Below, piece by piece: positions 18,601-26,661 of a stretch of 64,000 bases of DNA. The DNA comes from JADGRF01 sp036382515. Lineage in GTDB: Bacteria > Myxococcota_A > Polyangia > Polyangiales > JAFGIB01. Both the position numbers and the translations under genes were made by a program. The first letter of the stretch is position 1. Every line of letters begins with the position of its first letter. The stretch covers positions 1 through 64,000 of the forward strand of contig DASVHQ010000075.1 of the NCBI GenBank assembly GCA_036382515.1, read 5' to 3'. Below the pieces are notes generated by a model. The model did no database searches. It was given only the letters and a program-made list of their open reading frames with translations, and had not been told where the DNA came from.

Positions 18601-19809
18601 TTTCGCGGCGAAACCGAGCAGGTGCGCAGGGCGTACGAGCGCATGGAAAGTTGCGCTATCCAGACGGGCTCGTCCTGGCAGGTGGAGACGTGGTCTGCGA
18701 TCTCCATCAACCTGTTTGCGACGCTCTGGCACGACGTCATCATCGCCAAGCGCGCGATGCGCGAGACCCAGCGCATGAAGGACGACTTGCCGTCGCTGGC
18801 ACGCTACGCGCTCAGCTCCGAGGGCACGTACCTGCTGCGCCGCGGACAACCCCGTGAGTGTGCGGACGTGTACGAGCGCCTGCTGGCTGCCGAAGCGCCG
18901 CTGTCGCGCGTCGGCTGGAGCACCTGTCACGGCTTGCTCGCCGAGGCGTACAACCAGCTCGGCATGCACGCGCAGGCCAAGACGGTGTGCGAGCGCGCGC
19001 TGTCCATGATCGCTCCGCAAGATCGCGTGTACTTCGCGATGCGCCTCGACCTCGAGCTGGCGTATGCAGTCGCGCTCTCGGGCCTCGGTGAGCACGAGCG
19101 CGCAACCGAGCACCTGAACATGCTGCTCGAGTGTTACGCACGCTTCGCCAGCCCGCTGGCGCTGGGCAGCGTCCACGAGACGCTGGCGCGGATCGCTCTC
19201 ACGCGTGGCGAGCGCAAGCGCTTCACCCAACACCTGAAGCAGGTCGAAGCGCACTTCACCAAGCTCGGCAACCCGGCCCTGATCGCGCGCTTCCAGGCAC
19301 TGAGCGATCTCGCGGGTGAGGGTGGTGGCTTCGTCACCAAGGTCGCGGTGATGCGCGAAGTGCGCGCCTTCGACGCTGCGATCGAACCCATCGACGAACC
19401 CGCAAAAGGGGCGCGAGCCATCCTGGCCTGGCTGATGCGCACGTGCGAGGGCTACGACGGCTACCTCTTCGGGCCTGCCGAACAGCCTGAAGACGAGCCC
19501 ATGCTGTTGGCTGCGACGAGCGACAAGGAACCCGGCGCCGAGGTCTTCGAATCGGTGACCCACTCGCTGCGAGAGCTGGGCCGCGACGCAGACACGACCA
19601 ACCTCGGTACCGGCGTGGCGACGCAGGCAAGCCGCGACGGCGGCTCGTCACACCTCTACCTGCTCAGCTATCTGGAAGCCGACGAGTTCCACGCCGAAGG
19701 CGCGCTCGTCTTTCTGGGGCGCGCGGCGCACGCGCCGCCGGTGCGCTACGAGCTGCTGCAAGCGGCAGCGCAACAGCTACGGCGCCTGTCTGGCCGCCCC
19801 CGTACCTGA
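15604..19809 (+). CDS. large Ser/Thr kinase-AAA ATPase-TPR-type regulator
   Basis: A 1401-residue cytoplasmic protein. An N-terminal Ser/Thr kinase domain (about 28-290) has the glycine loop IGRGGMGAVY, Lys in ELALKRL, the catalytic loop VHRDVTPQNV and DFG in LIDFGAL. The usual Lys of HRDxK is Thr. An ATPase domain follows with P-loop GPSGVGRT (about 342-349) and Walker B LAILVDDVH (about 467). The rest, to about 1270, is helical and TPR-like, as in PknK/MalT-type STAND regulators. The final 130 residues may form a small sensor-like domain. No membrane helix or DNA-binding domain is evident. It probably couples a phosphorylation cascade to an ATP-driven switch; partners are unknown. Confidence 0.85.
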   Translation: MSRMLQPWPSDAPRATEPAELAIIGQRYEVQSVIGRGGMGAVYRVRDLRTDKELALKRLRVRVRRKNEMLALFEREFYTLAQLRHPRIIEVHDYGIDAHGAYYTMELLSGADMRELAPLPWRLACKYLREVATSLALLHARRLVHRDVTPQNVRVGHDGHCKLIDFGALSDFGRSAEVVGTPPYVPPEAIDGKTIDQRLDLYALGCLGYFMLTGHNAYPATDSRQLRTFWARTPQPPGAAPKTSRADAAAPGGEALPEIPGALDALVMSLLSLDPMARPSSAGAVIDQLDAITRGEPSEEASLADSYLASSPICGRKVELTKVKLALERSLRGRGTTCVISGPSGVGRTRLLCEVALRAKLQGCVTVQIDACEHEGPYGAALALASQLAWLLPEAAGIQAAELAQQNPAQMRGLYRLAPELCDALGLRAPSVRPLPSDDEPTRERAHCLSALHDLICGLARQRPLAILVDDVHRADEASLSVLGTLAHDARNLKLLLVAARRTGDEALSESNLHALIQFGATFELGPLPERQLLEWLSSVFADAPNLGRLANFLYERTRGRPASVAALLRFLIARGELRYRDGTWVLPNEPAQMPLPADTDDAILEQLQALPEPTRALAEALGMHRGALSLELCAALSAPAQGAPRAPLSPEARAELQAQLDTLVGIEVLTLGREGYRVRSEELREKLESRIDASRRTALHLRMGETILARGSRAPLEQLAAGVHLLEAHDERGLRLTTQAAVALLSRVDGLGGAVRLLERALVIANERGASTAHRLALLGALCLGGYVADHRLVRHQEQLAAALDDLLLLPAARRLMTLGEKLGRYCGYTLALLVLAYSVLRYYAQPRHARPDRFRRVVLWGVSGMVALSGRAALCLDKPAIDRIVERIAPLRALGMRDPGGFAVEYCKGLGIATQDRYGETHALWLRLERALNKPGAMQEVPLEQRRLWVGGVSYALGLFESFRGDPIVLQRAEDLEASGTDMHAMIAAQLRLQYHGFRGETEQVRRAYERMESCAIQTGSSWQVETWSAISINLFATLWHDVIIAKRAMRETQRMKDDLPSLARYALSSEGTYLLRRGQPRECADVYERLLAAEAPLSRVGWSTCHGLLAEAYNQLGMHAQAKTVCERALSMIAPQDRVYFAMRLDLELAYAVALSGLGEHERATEHLNMLLECYARFASPLALGSVHETLARIALTRGERKRFTQHLKQVEAHFTKLGNPALIARFQALSDLAGEGGGFVTKVAVMREVRAFDAAIEPIDEPAKGARAILAWLMRTCEGYDGYLFGPAEQPEDEPMLLAATSDKEPGAEVFESVTHSLRELGRDADTTNLGTGVATQASRDGGSSHLYLLSYLEADEFHAEGALVFLGRAAHAPPVRYELLQAAAQQLRRLSGRPRT

Positions 19810-19823
19810 ACGTCGGACGCCGC

Positions 19824-19850
19824 GCGGGTTCGGCCGACACCGAAACCCGC
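19824..19850. terminator. hairpin between convergent genes
   Basis: GCGGGTTCGG pairs with CCGAAACCCGC around a six-base loop, with one bulged A. It sits between the stops of the kinase (+) and the AgmX-like gene (-), so it could end both transcripts. There is no long T run. Confidence 0.4.
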
Positions 19851-19866
19851 TTCGACGGCGCGTGAC

Positions 19867-21201
19867 TCACTGGATCGAAAACGGGTATTGCACGCTGAAG
19901 GTCGGCTGCTTGAAACGCGGGAAGTGCGCGCTGCGCAGCGCGCCCTCCATACAGCGGCCAGCCGCCGTACCGGCGAACGGCGCGCCGGTGATCTGGGCCG
20001 AGCTCACGCGGCCGTCGTTGCGGACCGAGAGCAGTGCCGCGGCGCTGCCCGCTTGGCCCATGGCGCAGCCACGAACGGCCGACTGCACGGCACTGACTGC
20101 GCTGACGACGTCTTCGCGTGACGGGGCGAGCGGGAGCACGGCGGCCGACGGGGACGACTCTGCGTGCACGGTCTCGGCGTGGCGTGCGTCGGGCGAGAGC
20201 GCGCTGTCGAGCAAGGCGTCGATCGCTCCACCGCCGGGACGTGTGGCAGGTGCAGCTGTCGCTGCAGCCGTTGCTGCAGAGGTTGGCGGCGGTTCGGCGA
20301 CCGATGGAGGTGCCGCCATCGGCTGCAAGCTAGACCCAACCGGAGCCGGCGCGGGCTCGGCGGCAGGTCGCACGACCAGGACCGGCGCCGCAGGCGCGGC
20401 CAACGACGTGGCTGCATAGCGGTTTGGGGGCGACAGTGGCGGTTCGCGCGACGAGCTCGGGCGAGCGTACGCGGTGGCAGCCGCAAGCGTGCTCGGCGTG
20501 GTCTTGGGCACGCTGCGCTCCATGGCCGCAGGCGCAGCCGTTTCACGCATGCTCTTCGCGGCGTCTGCAACGGATGGCGCGGCCGCGGGCACTTGCGCCG
20601 CCGCGAGCGGCTGCGGCACGGCGACTGCCGCGGGCGGCGGCGCAGGCGCAGCCGTGGGGGCGGAAGGCGCCGGCGCTGGCACTTCGGGCGGCGCAGGCGC
20701 AGCACTCGCCACCGCGGGCGTGACCTGCTGCGCTGGAGCGGCTGCATGATCACCGCCACCGGAAGTCGCGAACCACACCGCGCTGAGCCCAACTCCGCAG
20801 CCGAGCCCGATCAGCAACGGCATCACCCAGGTGGCTCGCGCGCGCCGCGGCAACACGATCGGCTCCTCGTCTAGCTGAAGCTGGGGGCGCGTCGACTCGC
20901 TGAGCCTGGGTGCCACCGAGGCGCGAACGCCCGCGGGCGGCGGCGTGCTCGCACCCAACTTCGCGAGCGCTGACAGGTCGAGCACTTCGTCGTCGTTGCC
21001 GCGCACGATCGGTCGCACCGCGGATGGCGCGGCCGCAGCTGGCGGCGGCGGCGCACCGCTGTCGAGCGCATCCGAGAGCGCGTCCAGGTCATCGCTCTGC
21101 ACCGGTGGCTGAAGCAAAGGTGGCGGCGGCCGCTGCGTGTTCGCCAAGAAGGGTCTCCTCGCCTCGAGCGCCTCGTGCTCGTGGACTCGAAGTCGCACCA
21201 T
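19867..21201 (-). CDS. Pro/Ala-rich membrane protein with AgmX/TonB-like C-terminus
   Basis: A 444-residue protein with an acidic cytoplasmic N-terminus, one membrane helix (about 124-145, WVMPLLIGLGCGVGLSAVWF), a long Ala/Pro-rich linker (about 150-340) and a compact C-terminal domain. The ending (LLSVRNDGRVSSAQITGAPF, then GTAAGRCMEGALRSAHFPRF and SVQYPF) is the energy-transducer-like domain seen in myxobacterial AgmX-type proteins, which resembles TonB. These probably bridge inner-membrane TolQ/TolR motors to the envelope. Such motors lie at 57.5-62 kb in this window. ATG 21201 was chosen; a GTG at 21225 is possible. Confidence 0.7.
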   Translation of the reverse strand: MVRLRVHEHEALEARRPFLANTQRPPPPLLQPPVQSDDLDALSDALDSGAPPPPAAAAPSAVRPIVRGNDDEVLDLSALAKLGASTPPPAGVRASVAPRLSESTRPQLQLDEEPIVLPRRARATWVMPLLIGLGCGVGLSAVWFATSGGGDHAAAPAQQVTPAVASAAPAPPEVPAPAPSAPTAAPAPPPAAVAVPQPLAAAQVPAAAPSVADAAKSMRETAAPAAMERSVPKTTPSTLAAATAYARPSSSREPPLSPPNRYAATSLAAPAAPVLVVRPAAEPAPAPVGSSLQPMAAPPSVAEPPPTSAATAAATAAPATRPGGGAIDALLDSALSPDARHAETVHAESSPSAAVLPLAPSREDVVSAVSAVQSAVRGCAMGQAGSAAALLSVRNDGRVSSAQITGAPFAGTAAGRCMEGALRSAHFPRFKQPTFSVQYPFSIQ

Positions 21202-21264
21202 TCTAGCACCGGTGCACCGGCGCACGTGGGAGATGCTTGCCTGGAGGCTGTCCTACGCTCGTAT

Positions 21265-21585
21265 TCATCGACGCACATACGACCCATGCCGGTGGCGGAG
21301 CGCGGGCATGAGCACGGCGCTCTCCTTGTGACGCTTGCGCTGAGCGTGCAGGCGCGTGCGCGCGGCTTGGCTCAATGTGTCGTATTCGCCGATCGCTTGC
21401 AGCTCGGCCAGGCCGTCCATCGAGCGCATCACGACGTGCCGCCCCAGGACCGCGGCGTGGCCCAGATCATGAAAGCTGAGGGTGGCGATCGGCCCGACGA
21501 GGCTCGATCGGCATGCTTCGTGAATGAAGGTCGCCGAGCGGGTGGACTCTGTGCCGGACTGTGCGAGCGCTGCAGGCGACCCGCT
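21265..21585 (-). pseudogene. open frame without a clear start, HDLGH motif
   Basis: A minus-strand frame of about 106 codons lies between two stops. It has no good start codon in its first half but protein-like composition. It reads STRSATFIHEACRSSLVGPI, then TLSFHDLGHAAVLGRHVVM, and ends HKESAVLMPALRHRHGSYVR. HDLGHAAVLGRH loosely resembles a metzincin zinc motif with Glu changed to Asp and one extra residue. This is too weak to name a family. It may be the C-terminal end of a lost gene. Confidence 0.3.
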
Positions 21586-21625
21586 TCAACCGGATCGTTT
21601 CACCGGGAAGATCAAGGCGTCGAAT

Positions 21626-21926
21626 ATGTCATCGGTCCTGCAACACACGGCTCCGCGAACTTCCGCCCGAGTGGCGGAGCTGGCAATCGCCGTGGCCGCT
21701 GCGCTCGGTCTGGCCGGGTGCGTGTCCGAACTCTTATCACGATGATCGCATCGGGCCGTGGGACCTGGAGATCCACGTGTTCGGTTTGCAGCTTCGCGTG
21801 GGGCCGGTGCTGGCGGTGGTGAAGGCCGAGGAGGAGATCATGACGCACTTGGCGCAGCTTGTGCATCAAGGGGCGTGGATCTCGCGCGTGGCAGTGGCCG
21901 GTTCCGGCGTGTCTCGGCCGCGCTGA
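21626..21926 (+). pseudogene. frameshifted small lipoprotein remnant
   Basis: One frame (21626-21745) encodes a signal-like peptide ending LAIAVAAALGLAGC, a good lipobox, and stops 7 residues later. A second frame continues near 21735 with DDRIGPWDLEIHVFGLQLR and VGPVLAVVKAEEEIMTHLAQ to a stop at 21926, and it looks like real protein. Joining them needs one frameshift near 21735. I do not recognise the family. It overlaps no accepted gene. Confidence 0.3.
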
Positions 21927-22127
21927 CCGGTCGCTGACCAAGGCAGGTGGTCTCACCGAGCGCCCTCGACCGGAACCTCTGGAGCAGTGGTCTGCGCGTC
22001 GGCACGCACCTGGCCCGTCGTCACCATACGCAGCGTCGCAGGTCGCGCTCCAAATGCATCGGGCGCGTTGCACGCAGGACACCAAGCGCTAGGGTGAGTG
22101 CAGAATGCAAAAGAGGGGAGCCGAGTT

Positions 22128-22436
22128 GTGAGCAAGCGAAAGATGGACGAAACGCGCGACGGTTTTCTGGCCGACGACGCACCGAGCCGCGGCGCGGACG
22201 ACGATCTCGCGGACTTGCTCGGCGCGGCTTACCTGTCGGCGGCGACCTCCGGCGAAGCGCAGGTGATGGAGGATGGCGATGCCGTCTTCGAAGAGGAGTC
22301 CGGCGGGCCGTTCCTCGAAGTTTCCGGCGCGCGGGAGTTCGCGCATGGCTTCGATGCCTCGAACCCCGAAGGCTCGGACCGTGAGGCGCTGCCGCTGGCG
22401 GTGCGCACGGCAACAGGCAGGCGCGCGCGCTTCTAA
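22128..22436 (+). CDS. small acidic hypothetical protein
   Basis: A 102-residue protein from GTG 22128, with a GGGGAG ribosome-binding site about 9 bp upstream. It is strongly acidic (ADDDLADLLGAAYLSAATSG, VMEDGDAVFEEESGGPFLEV) and has a FAHGFDASNPEGSDREALPL ending that looks conserved rather than random. There is no signal peptide, membrane segment or known motif. I believe similar short acidic proteins occur in Polyangia genomes, but I cannot name one. It is cytoplasmic by inference. Confidence 0.5.
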   Translation: MSKRKMDETRDGFLADDAPSRGADDDLADLLGAAYLSAATSGEAQVMEDGDAVFEEESGGPFLEVSGAREFAHGFDASNPEGSDREALPLAVRTATGRRARF

Positions 22437-22722
22437 GTCAGAGATCACGATCCTGAAACGGCCTCTCGCACTGCTCACGCTGAACGCACGCTGTCCGGTG
22501 TGCGGCATGACGAGGCAGGCCACCGCCGGCAAATAGGCTTGCGACGCGGTCCCCATGGTGGGCTGACACGGCCACGGTCACTCGCCGACGATCACAGCCT
22601 CCGGGTCGCATCGACCGCAGCGCGCAGTCTGTCCGACCGACACAGGCGCGCCACGCCGCTCGGGCCTCACGGGGCCCAGCGGCGCAGAGCGATCGGCGTG
22701 GCGTGGCCGCTGTCGCCGCGCG

Positions 22723-25044
22723 CTACGGGCAAACACCACCCGCGGTACAGATGACGTCGGTGCCGCCCGGATAGGAACAGCAGGTGTCGGAGCTGCCGCA
22801 GGCTGTGCAGGGGCAGCTGTGACACGAGGGCGACGTGAAGAAGCTCACGCACTGACCTTGTGCACAGACCTGGTCCACGGCACACGCCGTGCCGCATGCG
22901 CTCGCGAAGCCGCAGTGCAGCGGGTTCGACAGACGCTCGCTGAGCGAGAGGCACGCGCCATTGCAGTTGGTCTGGCCCGTCGGACAGACCCCCGCGGCAC
23001 ACACCCCGTCCACGCAGCGCTGCCCGCCAGCGCCGCCGAGGGTGCACTTGACGCCGCAAGCGCCGCAGTTGTTCGCGTCGTTGAGAAGATCGGTGCACGC
23101 GCCACTGCAGGTCTTCAGACCCGGCCGGCAGCTGCAGGTGGAACCGATGCAGGCCTGGCTCGAGCTGCAAGCCGTGCCGCAGGCTCCGCAGTTCGTTGGG
23201 CTGTCGGTGAGATCCGTGCAGGCCTGCTGCGTGGCGCCGCACAGCGTGCCTGACGCGGCGCAGCTGCAAGCACCGCTCTGGCACACGTCGCCCGTCACGC
23301 AGACGGTCGCGCAGTTGCCACAGTGCTGCGGATCGGTCGCCGGATCGGTGCAACTCGCCGTGCGGCCAGTGCCACAACTCACCTTGCCGGCAGCACAGGT
23401 GCAGGTGCCGGAGACGCAGCTGTCGCCTGCAGCGCAGGCGTTGATGCAGCTACCGCAGTGGCTCGGGTCGGTCGCCAGATTCGCGCAACCGATGGTCGCC
23501 CCGCAGTTCACCTCACCGCTCGGACACTGGCAAGCACCGGCGACGCAGGTTGCGCCGGGACCACAGCGCTGGCCGCAGCCGCCGCAGTTGAGCGGGTCGC
23601 TCTGCTCGCTCACGCAGCCCAGGCCTGTGCCGCAGTAGTTCTGGCCGGCGGAGCAAGCGCAGCTGCCGCTTTTGCAGCTAGCGCCAGGACCGCACTTGGT
23701 GCCACAAGCGCCGCAGTTATTCGGGTCGGTCGTGACGTCGGTGCAGGCTTTGTTGCACACGATGTCATTGGGGTTGGCACAGGCCGTGCACTGGCCGGAC
23801 GTGCAAGTCTGACCTGTGGCGCACAGATGATTGGCGCCGGCGCAGCTTCCGCAGTGGTTCGGATCGTTCGACAGGTTTGCGCAAGCGTTCAAGCCGCCTC
23901 CGGTACACAGCACCTCGTTCACAGGGCAGTTGCACAGACTCTGCGCGCAGGTCGCGCCCGTCGGGCACGCCGTGCCACAGCTGCCGCAGTGGCTTGAGTC
24001 GCTGGTCAGATCGGCGCACGCGCCATTGCAGTCGGTCTGACCGGCCGGACAGGCGCACACGCCCGACGTGCACGACGCGCCCGAGGGACACGCGTGGTTG
24101 CACGAGCCGCAGTTGCTGGTGTCCTTCGTCACGTCGGAGCAACCGGAAGTGCACGCCAGGAGCGAGCCTTGACAGGTGCAAACGCCGACGACGCAAGCCG
24201 CGCCCGTGCTGCAGACATTGCCGCAGGCACCGCAGTTGTAGCCGTCGGTCTGCTTGTTGACGCAGGTGTTGTTGCACGTGTCAGGCACGTTGGCCGGGCA
24301 ACCGCATGTGCTGGCGGTGCACGTGCCACCGAGCGGGCACGCGGTGGCGCACGCGCCGCAGTGCGCGGGATCGCTGGTCAGGTCCGCGCAAGCGTTGCTG
24401 CACGCGGTCTTGCCGCCAGCGCACGCGCACGAGCCGGCCGTGCAGACTTCGCCTGTCTTGCATGCGCTGCCGCAGGCTCCGCAGTTCGCCGTATCGCTCG
24501 TCTTGTTGACGCACACGAAGCTGCAGAGATCGGGGCTCGCGGCCGGACAGGCGCACGCGCCGCTGCTGCAACTCGCACCGACGCCACACGCGGTGCTGCA
24601 GGTGCCGCAGTTGCTCACGTCGGTCTGGACGTCGACGCAGCTCGCGCCACACATCGCGCTGGGGCTGTTGCACGCGCCGCCCGTGCCGCCAGTGCCGCCA
24701 GTGCCACCCGTACCGCCCGTGCCGCCGCTGCCGCCGCTGCCCCCGCTGCCGCCAGCAGCGCCGACGCCACCGCTTCCACCGGCGCCGCCTTTGCCGCTCG
24801 CGCCTGCCGCGCCCGCGTGTCCACCGCTGCCGGCTGTGTTGCCGGCTGCTCCAGCTGCCAGTGCACCGGCGTCCGCTGTGGTCCCAGCGTGGCCAGCGCT
24901 GGCCGCGTTGCCGCCGTCAGCTGCACCGGAACCAGCTCCCGTGCTGGCCGGCAGGCCGTTTGGCTTCGGCGGGGGATTGGTCCCGCAGGCGGCGGCCAGA
25001 GTGAGCAGGGCTGCGGTGGCGAGCAGACTGGATGGCAAACGCAT
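22723..25044 (-). CDS. giant Cys-rich lipoprotein with 14 tandem disulfide modules
   Basis: A 773-residue secreted lipoprotein. The start at 25044 gives a clean signal MRLPSSLLATAALLTLAAAC with the lipobox Cys at residue 20. An Ala/Gly/Thr-rich linker (about 25-135), including GGTGGTGGTGG-type repeats, probably spans the cell surface. I count 14 modules of about 38-43 residues with the pattern C..xC.(D/N)..xD..(N/H)CG.C...C..G..C..G.C.C, similar to Stig1-like or myxobacterial Cys-rich repeats. A divergent C-terminus (SCHSCPCTACGSSDTCCSYP) closes it. Such modules form disulfide rods in oxidising space. An adhesin or matrix role is inferred; no enzyme domain is seen. Confidence 0.8.
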   Translation of the reverse strand: MRLPSSLLATAALLTLAAACGTNPPPKPNGLPASTGAGSGAADGGNAASAGHAGTTADAGALAAGAAGNTAGSGGHAGAAGASGKGGAGGSGGVGAAGGSGGSGGSGGTGGTGGTGGTGGTGGACNSPSAMCGASCVDVQTDVSNCGTCSTACGVGASCSSGACACPAASPDLCSFVCVNKTSDTANCGACGSACKTGEVCTAGSCACAGGKTACSNACADLTSDPAHCGACATACPLGGTCTASTCGCPANVPDTCNNTCVNKQTDGYNCGACGNVCSTGAACVVGVCTCQGSLLACTSGCSDVTKDTSNCGSCNHACPSGASCTSGVCACPAGQTDCNGACADLTSDSSHCGSCGTACPTGATCAQSLCNCPVNEVLCTGGGLNACANLSNDPNHCGSCAGANHLCATGQTCTSGQCTACANPNDIVCNKACTDVTTDPNNCGACGTKCGPGASCKSGSCACSAGQNYCGTGLGCVSEQSDPLNCGGCGQRCGPGATCVAGACQCPSGEVNCGATIGCANLATDPSHCGSCINACAAGDSCVSGTCTCAAGKVSCGTGRTASCTDPATDPQHCGNCATVCVTGDVCQSGACSCAASGTLCGATQQACTDLTDSPTNCGACGTACSSSQACIGSTCSCRPGLKTCSGACTDLLNDANNCGACGVKCTLGGAGGQRCVDGVCAAGVCPTGQTNCNGACLSLSERLSNPLHCGFASACGTACAVDQVCAQGQCVSFFTSPSCHSCPCTACGSSDTCCSYPGGTDVICTAGGVCP
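24668..24765. repeat. 9-bp GC-rich coding microsatellite
   Basis: Near-perfect tandem units of GTGCCGCCA/GTACCGCCC type encode the Gly-Gly-Thr and Gly-Gly-Ser linker of the giant Cys-rich lipoprotein. Copy number could vary by slippage in frame. Confidence 0.6.
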
Positions 25045-25590
25045 GAGTATGACTGACCTCGAGCTAGGGAATGCGAGCGCTGAAGGAAACATTGTAGCTG
25101 AAGTTTCGACGCAAACACGCCTGCCAGACGCGTGTTCTGCCGACGTCGAGCACGACGCCAATCACGATCATCCGCGAAATGCGCAGCGACGCGCACACTT
25201 GTGGCATAGCGCCGCTCGAAGTGGAACCCGATGTAGGAGACACGACCACGCCCGTCCCTTCTTCCGAGTCGAGCACCGAGGCGATGCGTACGCTGGGACA
25301 CGCAGCTGGCTCGCGGCGGTGGTGTTGTGCCGCCAACAGCTGCAGCACGAGCAGCAGGACACCGTCACAGGTTGCTCCAGCTGCGCGAACTCATGGAAGC
25401 GATGCGCGGTTTGCCCGCGCTCCGCGGCCTCGAGACCGGAGCAGCGAATGGCTGCGACGGAGAGTGGAGTGGCGCGCCAGGCGATTGATGCAAACTGCCA
25501 ACGAGGTATGAAAGCGCCTCGATGAGCCTTCCTCCTCTGTCCGACGCCGCTCTCGCGCAAGCCGTACCCGTGTGACCGCTCGTGAATCCT
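25045..25590. other. no gene recognised
   Basis: It lies between the start of the Cys-rich lipoprotein gene (minus) and the hydrolase remnant (plus). Both strands carry short open frames of mixed composition without family-like sequence. It should hold the promoter of the lipoprotein gene, but I cannot point to one. Confidence 0.5.
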
Positions 25591-25600
25591 GGGCGCAGCG

Positions 25601-25879
25601 TTGTATGCCGCGGGCGCGCCGCTGTCTGATCCCTACATCTCGCCGCTGTACGCAGGGCTCGAGGGCCTACCGCCGCTCCTGGTGCAGACCGGCGAGCACG
25701 AAGTCTTCTACTCGGAGAACCACGCCTTCGTCGATCGCGAGCGCGCCGCGGGTGTGCGCGTCACGCACGAGGTCAGCGCCGGGATGACGCTCGTGTTCCA
25801 GTCGCTCGCTTCGTTCAGGTCGCGCGGCCGTGAGGCCATTCGCTCGATCGGCCGCTTCGTGCACCGCCAAGCGCAGTGA
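25601..25879 (+). pseudogene. C-terminal fragment of an HSL-type alpha/beta hydrolase
   Basis: 92 residues resemble the end of GDxG-type (hormone-sensitive-lipase-like) esterases. The pattern SDPYISPLYAGLEGLPPLLV, then QTGEHEVF, FVDRERAAGVRVTHEVSAGM and a final helix GREAIRSIGRFVHR is characteristic. The Ser-containing half is gone. The position of the catalytic His (usually M-x-H-x-F) reads MTLVFQ, and the Asp expected after GxHEV is not present. It cannot be an active esterase in this form. It is one of several 5'-truncated genes in the window. Confidence 0.6.
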
Positions 25880-25964
25880 ACGCCCGAGCCGCGATGGCTC
25901 GAGCGAGCTGCTGGCAAGGGTCGGACCACGAGCTACGTCAAAAGCTGGTCAGCTTATGCCGCGG

Positions 25965-26621
25965 TCAGTTCCCGGCGTCCGAGACGCCGCCGTCTTGTGC
26001 GTCCATCGTCTCGAAGCAAGCGCCGATGGCTGGCTTCGTGTAGTCGACGCAGTCGGGCTTCATGCCGTAGATGCAGGCCACGGCGTCCATCACGTGGCTG
26101 CCACACATCGCGTTGCTGCACCCGCTCGCGCTTCCGCTCGGGCACTTCTCTTCAATGCAGCAAAAGAAATCGGTGGTCGGCGTGCTGCAGCCGTTCTTGT
26201 TGCCGCACTCGAGCAGCTTCGAGGAGATGCAGGTGTCGCAGCTCGCCCAGCTCGCGCTTGGATCCACGGCGTGCTGGTCCGCCTTGATGCACGCGCTGCG
26301 GCAAGCGCTCTTGGCACCGGCGGCGGCTGTTTCACAGGCCAGCACGCAGTCGTGCGTCTTGGCCGTGCAGCGGGGCGTGGGGATGCCAAAGAGGAAGTCG
26401 CGGGTGGTGTTTCCGCAGCCGGGTGCGTGCCCGGCGTCGACCGCGCCGACGCCCGTGTCCGGCACGGCCAGCACGGCGCCATCCTGCTTGCCCGCGTCCC
26501 GGCTCCCGCCAGCGTCGTTGCCCGCATCGGATGAAGACTTGGAGTTGTGGCTCGAACAGGCGCAGAGCACACTCGGCACCGAGACCAAGGCCGAGACCAG
26601 GAGAGCAGAACAGCGGTTCAT
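25965..26621 (-). CDS. Cys-rich lipoprotein
   Basis: A 218-residue protein with a signal peptide and lipobox-like VLCA-C (Cys about residue 22). An Asp/Gly/Ala linker (SSDAGNDAGGSRDAGKQDG) leads to a domain of about 130 residues with some 16 cysteines in CxxC and CC arrangements (CDTCISSKLLECGNKNGC, FFCCIEEKCPSG). The domain pattern recalls uncharacterised myxobacterial secreted proteins with paired helices. No metal or enzyme motif is certain. It is probably outer-membrane or surface anchored. It is divergent from the GST-like remnant. Confidence 0.65.
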   Translation of the reverse strand: MNRCSALLVSALVSVPSVLCACSSHNSKSSSDAGNDAGGSRDAGKQDGAVLAVPDTGVGAVDAGHAPGCGNTTRDFLFGIPTPRCTAKTHDCVLACETAAAGAKSACRSACIKADQHAVDPSASWASCDTCISSKLLECGNKNGCSTPTTDFFCCIEEKCPSGSASGCSNAMCGSHVMDAVACIYGMKPDCVDYTKPAIGACFETMDAQDGGVSDAGN

Positions 26622-26661
26622 GTAGCATTCCTTTTCGGTACGTGGTGCCCCGGCACGCGCG

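Noticed and set aside
17362..19563. 733-residue minus-strand frame
   Set aside because: It is antisense to the large kinase and rich in Gln/Arg/His/Ala with no family character.
22723..24660. regular repeats suggesting a CRISPR array
   Set aside because: The periodicity of about 120 bp is in frame and encodes Cys modules, with no identical direct repeats or spacers.
24254..25525. Pro-rich plus-strand frame of 423 residues
   Set aside because: It is antisense to the Cys-rich lipoprotein; the Pro runs come from Gly-coding repeats on the other strand.
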